From contig NW_004452179.1 of the NCBI RefSeq assembly GCF_000321225.1, forward strand, positions 1 to 64,000: 64,000 bases of DNA, written 5' to 3'. A model generated the notes under the pieces. It was not told the origin of the DNA. It saw only the letters and a list, made by a program, of their open reading frames with translations, and made no database searches. Position numbers and translations under genes: made by a program. Positions 36,168-47,399 of this stretch are shown piece by piece (position 1 is the first letter of the stretch; every line of letters starts with the position of its first letter). The DNA comes from Odobenus rosmarus divergens (lineage: Eukaryota; Chordata; Mammalia; Carnivora; Odobenidae).

Positions 36168-36395
36168 CCTCAGTTAGGTTTTTTTTTTTTTAAAGATTTT
36201 ATTTACTTATTTGAGAGAGAGAGAATGAGAGATAGAGAGCACGAGAGGGAAGAGGGTCAGAGGGAGAAGCAGACTCCCCGCTGAGCAGGGAGCCCGATGC
36301 GGGACTCGATCCCGGGACTCCAGGATCATGACCTGAGCCGAAGGCAGCCGCTTAACCAACTGAGCCACCCAGGCGCCCCTCCTCAGTTAGGTTTT
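36168..36395 (-). mobile_element. Can-SINE, antisense, 15-bp TSD
   Basis: The TSD cctcagttaggtttt occurs at 36,168-36,182 and 36,381-36,395, a perfect match. Between them are a T-run, aaagattttatttacttatt, the GA-rich body and the head complement ending ccacccaggcgcccc. The copy is close to what I recall of the young arctoid SINE consensus. Confidence 0.97.
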
Positions 36396-36907
36396 GTCAA
36401 TAAATTCCAGAATTCTAAGAGACTCTCCTATTCCATGGCATGCAGCCTTATTCCCTTCCTCTTGAGTCCCAGAGCCTGGGCATGGCAAGGGCTGCATCTT
36501 TATCTCATCTAAGTTAGCAAGAAAAATAACACATGTCTAGATTTCTATTTCAAGGTTGTTTGTTCTGAAAAAAAAAAAAAAAAAAAAACCTCCAGGAGAA
36601 TTTTGCTTTTTTATTCAATGTGTCTGAAGAATTCAAATTGCAGTCAAAGGCAAATTCCAGCCTCAGAAACCCATCTTCCGATTGAAAAGTAATGCTGTCT
36701 CTGTGTCCAAGCTTCTGCTTCAGAGTTGCATTTTCACTAAAAGAATTTATATGCTTGTTTATTTGTTTGTTTAAGCATCAAGCTGAACAGTGACTGCAGG
36801 GTGTCAAATTGGAAGGCGTATTGATTCTTGCAGCCAAAGATGTTCTCCAGGTAAGGCTTTGTGAATGAGCTCCTGCTTGTCCAACTGTTCTCACAAATTA
36901 TTTTCTC
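36396..36907. other. No gene seen; A21 run
   Basis: Unique-looking sequence between two SINEs. An uninterrupted A21 at 36,568-36,588 is not preceded by any retroelement body I can identify. Confidence 0.5.
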
Positions 36908-37171
36908 TAAAATAAGTATTTTTTGGGCGCCTGGGTGGCTCAGATGGTTAAGCGTCTGCCTTTGGCTCAGGTCATGATCCCAGGATCCTGGGATCGAGTC
37001 CCGCATCGGGCTCCCTGCTTCTTGGGAGCCTGCTTCTCCCTCTGCTTCTCTCTCTCTCTCTCTCTCCCTCTCTCTCCCTCTGTCTCTCATGAATAAATGA
37101 ATAAAATCTTAAAAAAAATGTGCCTCTCACTACAAAATATTTTAAAAAAATAAATAAAATAAGTATTTTTT
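36908..37171 (+). mobile_element. Can-SINE, sense, 17-bp TSD, with extra 3' segment
   Basis: The TSD taaaataagtatttttt flanks the element at 36,908-36,924 and 37,155-37,171, a perfect match. The body starts gggcgcctgggtggctcaga, with tRNA-like box A, and has box B as ggatcgagtcccgc at about 36,990. A CT-rich tract and AATAAA plus tcttaaaaaaaa end it near 37,119. About 35 bp of non-SINE sequence (tgtgcctctc...) then ends in tttt followed by A-rich sequence, all inside the TSDs. The extra piece looks like a 3' transduction of source-locus flank. Confidence 0.95.
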
Positions 37172-37329
37172 TAGGAAGATCTTTTCCTTTTCAACTCTTG
37201 GTAAACTTCTTCAAATGTTGATGGCTCAAGACCGTGAAGTATTTCTGGTTTGTCCTTTTGGGGGAGGGCTGGATTGTTTCGAAATTCTTGGACCTTCTCC
37301 ATTGGCCATGGAGCAGAAAAGTGTCATCT

Positions 37330-37530
37330 GGGATGTCAGGAGTTAACTCAGAGCTCCGTTACTTAATCACTGTGTAACTTTGGGGAAGAAAAGACTATTA
37401 AAACTTACTTTACTTTTCCATAAGATTGGGATAATAATGGAACTTGCCCATAGGGTGACTGTAAGGATTTCACAGTTGAATCTCCTACAGGGCTTAGCAG
37501 AGCATAAGCGTTCAATAAGTGTGAGCTTCC
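37330..37530 (-). mobile_element. MIR SINE, antisense
   Basis: The order cagagctccgttacttaatc, actgtgtaactttggggaag, agattgggataataatggaa, then gcataagcgttcaataagtg gives most of a MIR in antisense. Confidence 0.75.
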
Positions 37531-38944
37531 ATTTCTGTTATCAGTCTGTGCATTCCAGTGCAGAAAACAAGGAGCCAAAAACAACACTGGGTCATTATCC
37601 CTGAATAGCATGACCCCAAAGCATAGGATGCAAATATCTCAGAACGCTTGATCTGAGCCCAGATGTCCAAACCTCCTGTGGTCAGAGATTTCCTTGGCAC
37701 ATACATGTTTCACCATTTCTCAGATAACAGACTTGCAATTTCTAACGGGATTGGAGTTCATCAACGGTGTCAACCTGCGTTTCTGAGCAAGTCTGTGGTT
37801 TCGTTAAATTTTATGTTGATTGACAGGTGAAGCTGCCAGTTCCTTTGTATTAGAGGGAATATCTTAAATTCTATAAGGGGTGATGTTGATTGACAGAGAC
37901 ACCAATTCAATTTTCTTCCTCGGCTCTAAGCCATGGAGGAACTTCTCCAGGGTGCATGGCTTCACCAAGGTCTCCTAAATTATGTGTACCTACTTTGCCA
38001 TCATTTCTACCAACAACTTTGAAGGGTGCTATAAGGTATAGATTTGGGGAGGAAGCAAATACAGATTTGGGTGAATTTACTGCCTTTGCAAACTAACAAT
38101 TTTTTCTTCTCCAAAGAAAACCCCATGGGTCTGAAGTAAGGAGCACATGCTGTGTGTTGGCTTCACATTTCCAGTGGTAAGAATTTTGTTACATGTGATG
38201 CTCTAAGACTGTGATGTCATACTCTTCATGATAGTGAGATCTAGGAATATATTCTTGGTGTTGTAAATGTCACTCTCAGGCTTTCCTGCTTTTGCGTACT
38301 TTGGTTTCTGAAAATGCAAACACATGAAAAAATATAACTGATGCATTTGTCACCTGCAGAATAAAACCCTATTCTGTTTGTAAAAAAGTAGTGGTGACAT
38401 GTGAGAAGTAGAGAGGAGAATAAATCAGTAGTGCAACAGGGCTGGGGGAGTCCATTAGGAAACCCAATGACCTTAAAAAACTGTTCTTCCCTGACACTCT
38501 GTGTCTGACCGCAAAACTCCACTGCAATGGGACCTTGCCTTTTTTTATCTGATTTCCTGTAATGAGTTCCCCATCATCAAGGTCTTCTGTTGAGTCCAAG
38601 GACCTGCCCTTCCCCCAATTTCATTCCAGTTTAAGATGACATTGCCCCCCACTGCACAGACCTCCTCGTGCTCTTTCTTGTGTCTGCCCCACTCCACTGG
38701 TGGAGGACACGTGTCCTCCGCTTTTCCCCAATTCTTGCTCTGTGCTGCCTTCTCTAACCAGCTGAACTGGTTAGTAGAGTTTATTCCTCTTGCTCAGTGA
38801 GTGGGCCAGCGTGGAGAGCATTTCTGGGTTTAAGCTTTTACCTACACAAAACCGTTTTCCCTTCATGTAGCCTCCAATGTGCCTAACAATTACAATTAAC
38901 CCTGAAATAGTAAAGAATAAGAACTTAAAGTATTTCATGGATAT
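37531..38944. other. No gene or repeat recognised
   Basis: Mixed sequence. Short frames only, on both strands, no domain. Confidence 0.45.
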
Positions 38945-39120
38945 CTAAAGGAGGTAGCACAGTGTAGTAGAAATAATATGGGCTTTGGCGTTTAGATAGT
39001 TTTGGTCCAGGTCACTCCTTGTACTGCTTAAATATTACCTGTAACGTTTGGTGGGGAACATACCAACTTTCAGGGGTGCTTTGAAGATTAATGTAATGGG
39101 AGACAATGTAAGTGATATTT
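38945..39120 (-). mobile_element. MIR SINE, antisense
   Basis: The phrases tagcacagtgtagtagaaat, aatatgggctttggcgttta and ctttgaagattaatgtaatg occur in MIR antisense order. Confidence 0.7.
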
Positions 39121-39156
39121 ATCAAATCTCTATATTTATACATGTACTTCTGTACG

Positions 39157-39490
39157 TACAGTTAGCTTTTGAACAGCTCAGATGTGAACTGCGTGGGTCC
39201 ACTTATATGTGGATTTTTTGATAAACATGGTACATACTGTAAATGTATTTTCCCTTCCTTATGATTTGCTTAATAACCTTTTTTTCCAGCTTACTTTATT
39301 GTAAGAATATGGCATATAATACATAGGACATAAAATATGTGTCCATCCATTATTTGTGTTACTGGTAAGTCTTCTGGTCAACAGTATGCTATTAGTAGTT
39401 AAGGTTTGGGTAGACAAAAGTTATATGTGGATTTTTGGCTCTCTAGGGTGAAGGGGTTTGGTGCCTCTAACCCCTGTGTTGTCAACTGTG
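39157..39490. mobile_element. Tigger-like (Tc1/mariner) non-autonomous element
   Basis: The left end has TA then cagttagcttttgaacagc. The right end has gtgttgtcaactg, the inverted counterpart. Between them come tgggtccacttatatgtgga, attgtaagaatatggcatat and tattagtagttaag, a phrase order I recall from a common mammalian CAG...CTG element with TA target sites. There is no transposase frame. About 330 bp. Confidence 0.65.
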
Positions 39491-39625
39491 TATGTATTTG
39501 CATGCACACAAATGTATGTATATGCACAGGTGTATACATGTACCTAAGTGAATAAGTCTCTGTGCATGTGTATATACATGCATTTATATATGTATATGTG
39601 TGTGTGTGTGTATGTGTATAAATGA
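39491..39625. repeat. TG/TA-rich simple repeat
   Basis: Imperfect alternation of tatgtatat and tgtgtgtg, densest at 39,585-39,618. Confidence 0.9.
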
Positions 39626-40499
39626 TTTGAAGATTAAATGAGAACAAATATGGAGATAAACCACACAAGTGTCAGCAACATGCCTGCATGCCGTGGTCAC
39701 TCCAGAAGTGGTATTTGTTGTGTGCCCAGGTGCTGAATGCAGATGGACGTTTCGGGTCTGCATTCCCGGGTTCTCTGGTTCTGCCTTGATTTTTCTTTCT
39801 TTTCCCTCCCTCCTTTCCCTTCAAACCATTTTGTGTGATTGCAAGGACTAAACAATTATGTGTAGGTTGGCTTAAAGGGAGGAACAAACACATGCGGACT
39901 TCAACTTGTCTTAGATAAACCGGGAGGGATGTTGCTCCATCCCCATGTCCTTCTGACGTCCACTCCGTTGTCAGATGCAGTGAAATTCTGGAAAAAATAC
40001 AGATTAAGAAAATATGTCTACAGTATTTCCACGTAGTTATAAAAACAGATAAAGCATATGTGTCCCTGTCACATGGGCTGACATCTTTGATAGCGTGGTT
40101 TGGGGGTTTGCCGTTTGTTTGCCAGAAAACTAGCAAAAGGTCATTTAGAGCTTTTGACTTTCCATGTGTGGGGTTCCAACCTGGGAATTACGTCCCTTCA
40201 AACTGATGAAACATTCGAGTCAGCTCACACATCTTATCCATTTTGTTAACAGACATTCTCAAAAGGTGCTGACAATTTCTCTGTTTTCCTAATGGGAAAA
40301 CAATCACAAATTTGACTCATTCAAAAAAAGGTCACCTCTGTGGAAGAAGAGAATGAACTGTTCTTCCTCTGTTTCCAGAGACCTAACAGTTATATTTAAA
40401 ATTGCTCTTGTCACTAAAGACAAAATAATATTTTTCTAAAACTTGTATCAAATCACATCAGTGAAAAGTCACTGAGGATGCACAGCAATGCTGTGGATT
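39626..40499. other. No gene or repeat recognised
   Basis: The longest frame (39,672-40,136, minus, 154 codons) lacks any recognisable motif and is overlapped on the other strand. Confidence 0.45.
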
Positions 40500-40669
40500 G
40501 TGACTTTTAGCATGCATTTTGATCACCTGGAGAGCTATCCCCTGTCCAGGGGACTTTCCCTAGAGTTCCTAATTCAGAGGCCTGGGTGGGGCCATTTGTT
40601 TCTATTTCTGAGAAGCTAGTAGGTCTTGAGGGTGCCCTGGTGGGAAGATCTAACTTTGGGAACCACTAC
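40500..40669 (-). mobile_element. MER5A-like hAT element
   Basis: The phrases gcatgcattttgatcacctg, agttcctaattcagaggcct and gggtggggcc, closing with tttgggaaccactac, follow MER5A in the orientation where its usual consensus is on the minus strand. Confidence 0.75.
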
Positions 40670-40930
40670 TATAGATGCTTTTGGTCTATAGGGACCATTT
40701 TGAGATTACGATTAAATATCTAGACACTCCAACCAAAAACAATCCACACATGAATCTGTGATATTGTGATTAATAATAAGAAATATGTATCTGTTTTTTG
40801 TCCCTGTTTCTAGCTGTGTGCTAGAAATTCCCTTGGAATTTCCTAAACAATGAGACTGGAAAAAGTGTCTTTTGTGATGTTAATTAGCTGACCTTTGGAT
40901 GCAGCTGGTTACTAGGGGAACCAACCTGTT

Positions 40931-40963
40931 GGGGGGGTGGGGTGGGCAGGGGTGTTGGTGGGT
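40931..40963 (+). other. G-quadruplex-prone G-rich tract
   Basis: G7, G4, G3 and G4 runs separated by one to two bases, followed by further short G runs. This is a textbook intramolecular G4 pattern on the plus strand, just upstream of the LTR body. Confidence 0.8.
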
Positions 40964-41525
40964 TGGAGCTTTTGGTCCACCTGGGGTAGGGAGAGGGGCT
41001 GGAGGTTAAGTCAATCACTGATGGCCAGTGATTTAATCAATCATGTCTATGTGATGAAGCCTCCATAAAAACCCCAAAAGAACAAGGTTTGGAGAGCTTC
41101 TGTGTTAGTGAACACATGGAGATTCAGACAGAGTGGTGCACCCAGACAGGGTGCAGAAGCTCCATGTCCTTTCCCCATTCCCTGCCCTATGCATATCTTC
41201 CATGGGGCTGTTTCTGGCTTCCATCATCTCATAATAAGCTGGTAATCCAGTCAGTAAAATGTTCCTGAGTTCTCTGAGCTGCTCTAGCATATTAATCAAA
41301 CCCAAGGAGAGAGTTGTGGGCACCTCTGATCTATAGCAAGTCAGTCAGAAGCGCACATGACAACCTGAATTTGCAATGGCCGTCTGAGAGGGTGTGGACA
41401 GTCTTGTTGATGGATGGAGCCGCTAACCTGTGGGATTTCACGTGTCTCCAGGTAGACAGCGTCAGAATTGAGTTGAATTGTAGGATGCCTAGCTGGTGTT
41501 GTAGAGTTGCTTGTTGGTGTGGCTG
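40964..41525 (+). mobile_element. Endogenous retroviral LTR relic, sense
   Basis: A recurrent mammalian LTR with the phrases atgaagcctccataaaaacc (TATA-like cataaaaac at about 41,063), ggtgcacccagacagggtgc, ataagctggtaatccagtca (decayed polyadenylation region at about 41,233) and gacagcgtcagaattgagtt near the end. No gag, pol or env follows. Family name uncertain. Confidence 0.6.
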
Positions 41526-42305
41526 AAGCAGGAAAGTGAGGTTCTTGTCTCATGGAGTCAAAGAATGAATTTTGCGGACAAAGGAGAGTGAGCAAAGCGA
41601 TAAGAGTTTTATTAAGCAAGGATACAGAAAAAGCTCTCAGGAGTGAGACAGGTCTAGACAGGGCTGCCAACATGGGCCTCCCCTGACGGTCTTTTATTTA
41701 GAACTGACCAGGGAGCTTGTGGCCTTATCATTCTTGTAATGTCTCGGTTTGAGTAAGGACTGGTGATAACAACTTTAATGGCTTACTTCCTTTTTAGGGT
41801 CTGGTCATTCTTTGTTGGTCACAAGGTGACTGCCATAAATAGACCCCATCTCTGACACTCAGGGCAGGGTCATCTGGTTTGTTCCTTTATCTCTGTTTTC
41901 CTTTATCTCTGCAGTCCAGAGACTGCATTTTTGGGATTTCTGTGAGCCTGATCCCTTAGCTCCCTACCTATCTCTCCCTACCTAGCCCAGTTTGTCCCTT
42001 ACTCAATGAGACTTTTCAGATATATATCGGTGAGTCATATACTTGGGGGATGATTGCCAATATGTATCTCGGGGTGTGGGGGGGATAGAGCTAGAAGTTT
42101 CCAAAGGAATTTGTATATGTTAAAGTAGACTTACAGGATCCTGGGGGTCAGGCTAAAATTGCCTCTTGCCCTTAGCAAAGTGTCAGAATCTAGTTAAGTC
42201 CCTAGGGGAATGTCACTCTGCCTGTTTGAAGGGCTTGTCAATGGGTTATAAGTTAAAAGGATATTTTATTTTATTTACAGTCCCCTCTACCTTTGTTTCC
42301 CAAAT
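41526..42305 (-). mobile_element. ERV1-type LTR, antisense
   Basis: The plus strand shows gagttttattaagcaaggat (complement carries the polyadenylation signal) at about 41,608, a long U3-like body, and ends with ctacctttgtttcccaaatc. The right half, from about 42,006, is the inverted counterpart of the left half of the LTR at 43,048. No internal coding region is attached. Confidence 0.6.
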
Positions 42306-42699
42306 CACTATGGATGGGTGGGTGATACTAAGGCTCTAGGAAATTGAGTCTATCGGTCTCTGGAAGTTAGGCTCTTGATAAGAACGTTTTTTTCTTGTAA
42401 TACACTAAGACATTTGTAAACTGAGGTAGACTCCTGTCCTGCAGGACTGTAACCATTTGTTTTTCCTTCCCTTAGTTTTAGCTCAACCAGGAGTGCCTGA
42501 GGAATGTCACACACATCCCCACCTACGGGGTGTCAGCTTGTGCTTTGTCCTCAGCTTGCCTTCTGCTCCCTCATCAGGGTGGGGACCCACCCTACTGGAA
42601 TTGTACCAGAATCAAGCATCTTTTCCATAACATCCCATACATGTTCAAAGGATCTCTTGGTAAAAAGGAGTGAACTCTTCCAAAGCATTGTGCTTGTGC
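42306..42699. other. Unassigned DNA between LTRs
   Basis: No coding frame above 68 codons and no recognisable proviral gene. It could be decayed internal proviral sequence or older flank. Confidence 0.35.
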
Positions 42700-43047
42700 C
42701 ACAGATATAGCTGCGCCCATGCGCAAGGGGAGACCAACTAGATTATCCAATCAGTGCGAAGGATCATGTCTTGCAGGGAAAATGGAGAACATTTGTCATG
42801 CTAACTTCTGTTTAAATTTTAACATTGTTTATTTAGACCTAGATCTGTTGGCCATTTTGTACTTGATTCAATGTAAGCTTCCTAGGGCAATGGCATAAAA
42901 ACCCCTATTTCCAAAGCTTATGAATGCAGTATTTCTGCTGATACTCACTTGAACTTTATAAGCAACTTTTCCTGTGGAGATCTCTCTCCTTCCTTTCCCT
43001 GCATTCTGCTCCAGACCTCCTCAGGTTACAGTTCCATGCAGCATTGA
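42700..43047 (+). mobile_element. Possible LTR fragment with CAAT and TATA-like motifs
   Basis: Promoter-like order: ccaatcag at about 42,748 and cataaaaacccc at about 42,894, then a pyrimidine-rich stretch. It abuts the next LTR. The family is not recognised. Confidence 0.3.
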
Positions 43048-43588
43048 TGTGGGAAACAAAGGCAAAAGAAAAAATTAAATTTCTTTACTGCCTACAGCCC
43101 ATTGACAAGACCTTGAAACAGGTAAAGCAAACTTCCTCTGGGAGCTCAGCTGCCTGGATTCTGATACTTTGCTAAGGGCAAGAGGCATTCTTAGCCTGAC
43201 CCCCAGGATCTACTTTAACATATACAAATTCCTTTATTTCTACCCCCCAGGATACACATTGGCAGTCATCCCCCAAGCATATGGCCCACCGATATACATC
43301 TGAACAATCTCATGACTGATTTACTAGGTAGTAGTAAATGACCTTTTCTAACAATAGCCAGCCCCTCAAGGTCCTGGAAACCTTATTTCCAAATTCCTTA
43401 GAGGCTTTCACTGTCCCTAACCCCCGCCCAACTTGAAAGTGTATAATCAGTCACTTGTCACAACCCCATTGCCACTCTTTCTGCCCACAGGTCCTATCCT
43501 CATGCTTTAATAAAACCACTTCTTGCACCAAAGACACCTCAAGAATTCTTCCTTAGTCATCGGCTCTGAACCCCAACATTTCCCTACA
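43048..43588 (+). mobile_element. ERV1-type solo LTR, sense
   Basis: Termini are tgtgggaaa at 43,048 and tttccctaca ending 43,588, an imperfect inverted terminal repeat of the TG...CA kind. A polyadenylation stretch tgctttaataaaaccacttc lies at about 43,504, followed by U5-like caagaattcttccttagtca. Immediate flanks show no matching 4-6 bp duplication. Its U3 is closely related to the complement of 42,006-42,305. No gag, pol or env sequence is attached. Confidence 0.75.
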
Positions 43589-45577
43589 TCAGCGTGACCT
43601 TATATTAGAATGTGTTAAGTACCACTAATGCCCCGGCTACTCATTGTCAGCACTAAATAATCTCCTAGTTAACATGTCCTCAGGAGTTGTCAACCACTGT
43701 GTCTGCTGGCCTCATCTGGCTGGAGGTGTGTGTTTGCCCAGGGATGTGTCTCATGGCTGAATAATATTCCATTGTATATATACTGATCTTTCTTAAACTA
43801 CCTAATATTTTTCTAGAATATTTAACCATTCAAATAATATAATTTAAATCATTAAATATTTAAATAATCAAATGATTTAATTTAAATACTACATAGTGAG
43901 TGCCACTCTGCCCCACGAGCAAGCCATATTCTATCTACTCTTCTGTACCGTAGCATGAAGGGTGTTACCCCTGCTATAAGATAAGGGAACAGAAGCAGTA
44001 GTCTTGAAGAATTTTCAGATGAAGCATCAGGTGGATGGATTATCAGGTAGAAGGTATATGGTAACAAGGAGTTCAGAGTAGAGGAACAGTGTGAGCTGAA
44101 GCCCAGAATACAGGGCTGCATGGTCTCCTCTGTGAAAAGCAAGTATCACCAGCAAGTAGAGGAAGGACAGGTAGGCAGAGCAAGGGTGCTTGGGATGGAG
44201 GGGGAATACTGTGGAGTTAGGGTGCTTGGACCAGACTGATGGTGGGGGCCTGGATTCAGGGTCTTGCTCCCAGTGAGAGCACAGGTCTGTCATTGACTGG
44301 GTAGGGGGTGACTCACCTGGTATGTCCACAGAATGGACATCATAAGCTTATTTATTCCTTAGAATTACTGTGAGGATTTAAATAAGACAGTACACATGGC
44401 ACTTACTACTTTGTCCCCAGCATATTAAGTGCTTAGTGAGAGCCAGGGACTGTTGCGATTATCTTGTTAGATATTTTAAAATAAGATAAAGGGTCTAACA
44501 TCAAAGTGCTAAGTGTGATCAATCATAATTCAAGTCCAGATATTCTGGATACAGGAACTTTTCCAAATAGTCAACAAAACTATATAGAGTTTAAAAAAAG
44601 TTAACAATAGGGAATTATTACTGCTGTAAGTTACATTCTAAATGTTATGTGTATTGTTATTTGTGACAGTTTAATTATCTTAGACATTTTAAGTGAACTA
44701 TCCTAAACTTACATTCTTTTTGGCCTTCTCATATTTTTCTCAGCATCTAGACTTATTTAATTGTCATGAATGTTTCCAAAATGAATAGATCTCTTTCCTT
44801 TGACCTAGAGTGACCTTTTTTTGTTCATTGGCTTTAATGTATGAGTATCTAAAAGAGCAGGCAGAAAATTCTACTTCTTTATTGACTACTTTGATTCAAT
44901 ATAAGAAAACAAAAGTAAAATACTCACTTCTCACTCCATTAGGATATTCCTTCATAAAATTTCACCAGTGTTTAGGCTTTTTAAATATAGTAAGAGTCAC
45001 AAGCCCAAAATAGCTTTAGAGTATATCGAGAGAAATCTGCATTCTTCCAAAAAGCACTCACCAAATCTGGCACTGGGACAGGAGGCCAGTGCCTGGTCCA
45101 ACATGAGTGCACACATCCTTGTGACAGTTGGACCTTTTATGTGGTATGGGCCATGACAGAGATATGGGCAGAGGAAGGAAGTTCAAGCTCAGATAAAGCA
45201 GGTGAGCCCTGCCCTCTTTTCAGTTCTGTTCCAGCTGCTTTTACAACTCAGGCCAAGTGAGCCCTGGGCCAGTGTGGGGTGGCTCGTCCTGCTTCCTGAC
45301 CCTCCCACAGAGGGTGACACAGCCATGGCTGTGGGAGGGACCTCAAGTGTGGGCTTGCCCCTCTGGGAAGGACAGGATAATGAAACATGGGCAGTGCATA
45401 TGACAGTGTTAACATTTTATATGTCTGGGTGAAATGATTAATACTCCAGCCTGAGTAGGTACAAGAGGTACAAAACACAACTTACAGAAGAAATAAATTG
45501 TAAGATGGCTATAAAAAATGTCCAATTTTATTTATAATTAAAGAAATAAAGATTAAATCACCATTTATACTTATTTT
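43589..45577. other. No gene seen; an L1 scrap only
   Basis: At about 43,750-43,782, catggctgaataatattcca followed by ttgtatatatac is an antisense L1 scrap. An AT-rich tract runs 43,795-43,895. The MIR within is listed separately. Remaining frames are short and lack domains. Confidence 0.5.
44340..44460 (-). mobile_element. MIR SINE, antisense
   Basis: The phrases agaattactgtgaggattta, aataagacagtacacatggc and attaagtgcttagtgagagc form the MIR antisense order. Confidence 0.6.
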
Positions 45578-45801
45578 AAATTTATTATTTTTATGGGGCG
45601 CCTGGGTGGCTCAGTTTGTTAAGTGACTGCCTTCGGCTCAGGTCATGATCCTGGAGTCCCGGATCGAGTCCCACATAGGGCTCCCTGTTCAGCAGGGAGT
45701 CTGCTTCTCCCTCTGACCCTCTTCCCTCTCGTGCTTTCTGTCTCTCATTCTCTCTCTCTCAATAAATAAATAAAATCTTTAAAAAATTTATTATTTTTAT
45801 G
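45578..45801 (+). mobile_element. Can-SINE, sense, 18-bp TSD
   Basis: The TSD aaatttattatttttatg occurs at 45,578-45,595 and 45,784-45,801, a perfect match. The body begins gggcgcctgggtggctcagt (box A) with ggatcgagtccca (box B) at about 45,661. A CT-rich tract and aataaataaataaaatcttt with an A-tail follow. Low divergence suggests a young copy. Confidence 0.97.
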
Positions 45802-45898
45802 ATCTGATACTATAAATCAAAATCCTAAAGTGTATGTCTGTGTGGGGGTATGTGGGGGCATATATGAGTATGTATATATATGTTTATTAGTTGGAATA

Positions 45899-45956
45899 TT
45901 ATATATATGTATATATGTATATATATATATATGTGTGTGTGTATATATATATATAT
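45899..45956. repeat. (TA)n / (TG)n compound microsatellite
   Basis: Runs of TA with an internal tgtgtgtgtg block. Self-complementary TA runs could form cruciforms. Confidence 0.95.
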
Positions 45957-46859
45957 CTCCCTTAATTCCTCTCCAAAGAATTTGTTGAAGGAATTAGGTT
46001 CACAAGTGTGTTAGGATGTATATTCAGGAGTTCTGGTCCAAGATGGCACTGTAGGAAGACCCTGAACTCATCTCCTCCACAGAACACACCAAATTACACC
46101 TATTAATAAAACAATTTCTCCTGAAGAAGAACTGAGAGTTGACTGAACAGCTTCTCAACAATGAAAGATATGGAGAACAGCAAAATAAAACAGCAGGAGA
46201 GATAGAGACATGGCAATGAAGGGGATGTCCATCCCCTGAATTGCAGTGGGGAGGGACAGTACTGAGGGCTGGCACCAGATCCCTCTTTCTTGGGCACAGG
46301 AAAAAAAAGCTGACTTTTAAAAGAGCAACCAGCATAGAAAAGAGCCAGCCCTAGAACTCCACCAAATGGCAGAAGAGCTTCTGGAACTCACTCTCAGTCA
46401 GAGGGACTAGAGAGAAAGATGGTTTACACTCCCACACCCCATTGAAAGTGCAGATCAGAGCAGGGTCCAAATGCCACAACCTGATCATCACAGCAAGTTT
46501 GTAACCAAGAGTGAGCCTGTGACCTTAGTGAGCCCAGGGTCCACAAGCTCACACCAGCCCCAGTCATGCTGGTGAACAGAAAAAAAAGCTGCAGTTTAAA
46601 AGGGCGAAGGGGCTGTGGGGACACTCTCTCCCCCTCCACCTTAAAAGATTGGAACAAGGTCCAGACGCCATACCTGGCAGGTCCAGTCATCACAGTGAGC
46701 ATGCGACCTCCCTGAACCCAGGGTCCACAAGCCCACACCAGCTCCTGTTGTGCTGGAGCACAGAAGATAAGCTGCTTTTTTTTTTTTTTTTATTTTTGTT
46801 CTTTTTGATTTTGTTTTGTTTCTTTTTTCTTTTTGTTCTTTTTTCTTCTTTCTTCTTTT

Positions 46860-47080
46860 TCTTCTTTCTCTACCTCTCTTTTTATAAAATAATTATTTAT
46901 TTATTTGACACAGAGAGAGAGCACAAGTGGGGGGGAGTGGCAGAGGGAGAAGGGGAAGCAGGATCCCCATTGAGCAGGGAACCCAAGGCAGGGCTTGATC
47001 CCAGGACCCTGAGATCATGATCAGAGCTGAAGGCAGAGGCTTAACCAAATGAGCCACCCAGGTGCCCCTCTTCTTTCTCT
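46860..47080 (-). mobile_element. Older Can-SINE, antisense, inside L1 5' region
   Basis: Likely 12-bp TSD tcttctttctct at 46,860-46,871 and 47,069-47,080, though it lies in pyrimidine-rich DNA. The body reads ttatttatttgacacagaga, agcaggatccccattgagca, gatcatgatcagagctgaag and ends gagccacccaggtgcccc. It is more diverged than the other SINEs. Confidence 0.85.
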
Positions 47081-47399
47081 TTTATATTTTATTACTTTAT
47101 TTATTATTATTATTCTTTTCTTTCTGTAAAAAGCTGTAGCTTAAAAGAACAACTAAAAATAAAGCTACAGCTCTAGCCAGCCAGCAAAGGTCACCAAGCA
47201 CCCACAGTCTCACAGGGGATGACCATATACAAGACCATTCTTTCAAGTTTAGAAGTAGCTGTTTTGCCTAATCCATAGAAAGAAACACAGAAAGCCAAGC
47301 AAAATGGGGAGAGAGGAATATTCTCCAAAAGAAAGAAGGAAAATCCTCAGAAAAGAACTATATAAAGTGGAGATAAGCAATATGCCTGATAAAGGATTT

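Noticed and set aside
36925..37120. Functional tRNA gene suggested by box A/B in the SINE heads
   Set aside because: These are tRNA-derived SINE promoters followed by a CT-rich body and A-tail, not a cloverleaf with an acceptor stem and anticodon arm.
39672..40136. 154-codon minus-strand frame
   Set aside because: No motif; composition and overlap with other frames argue against coding.
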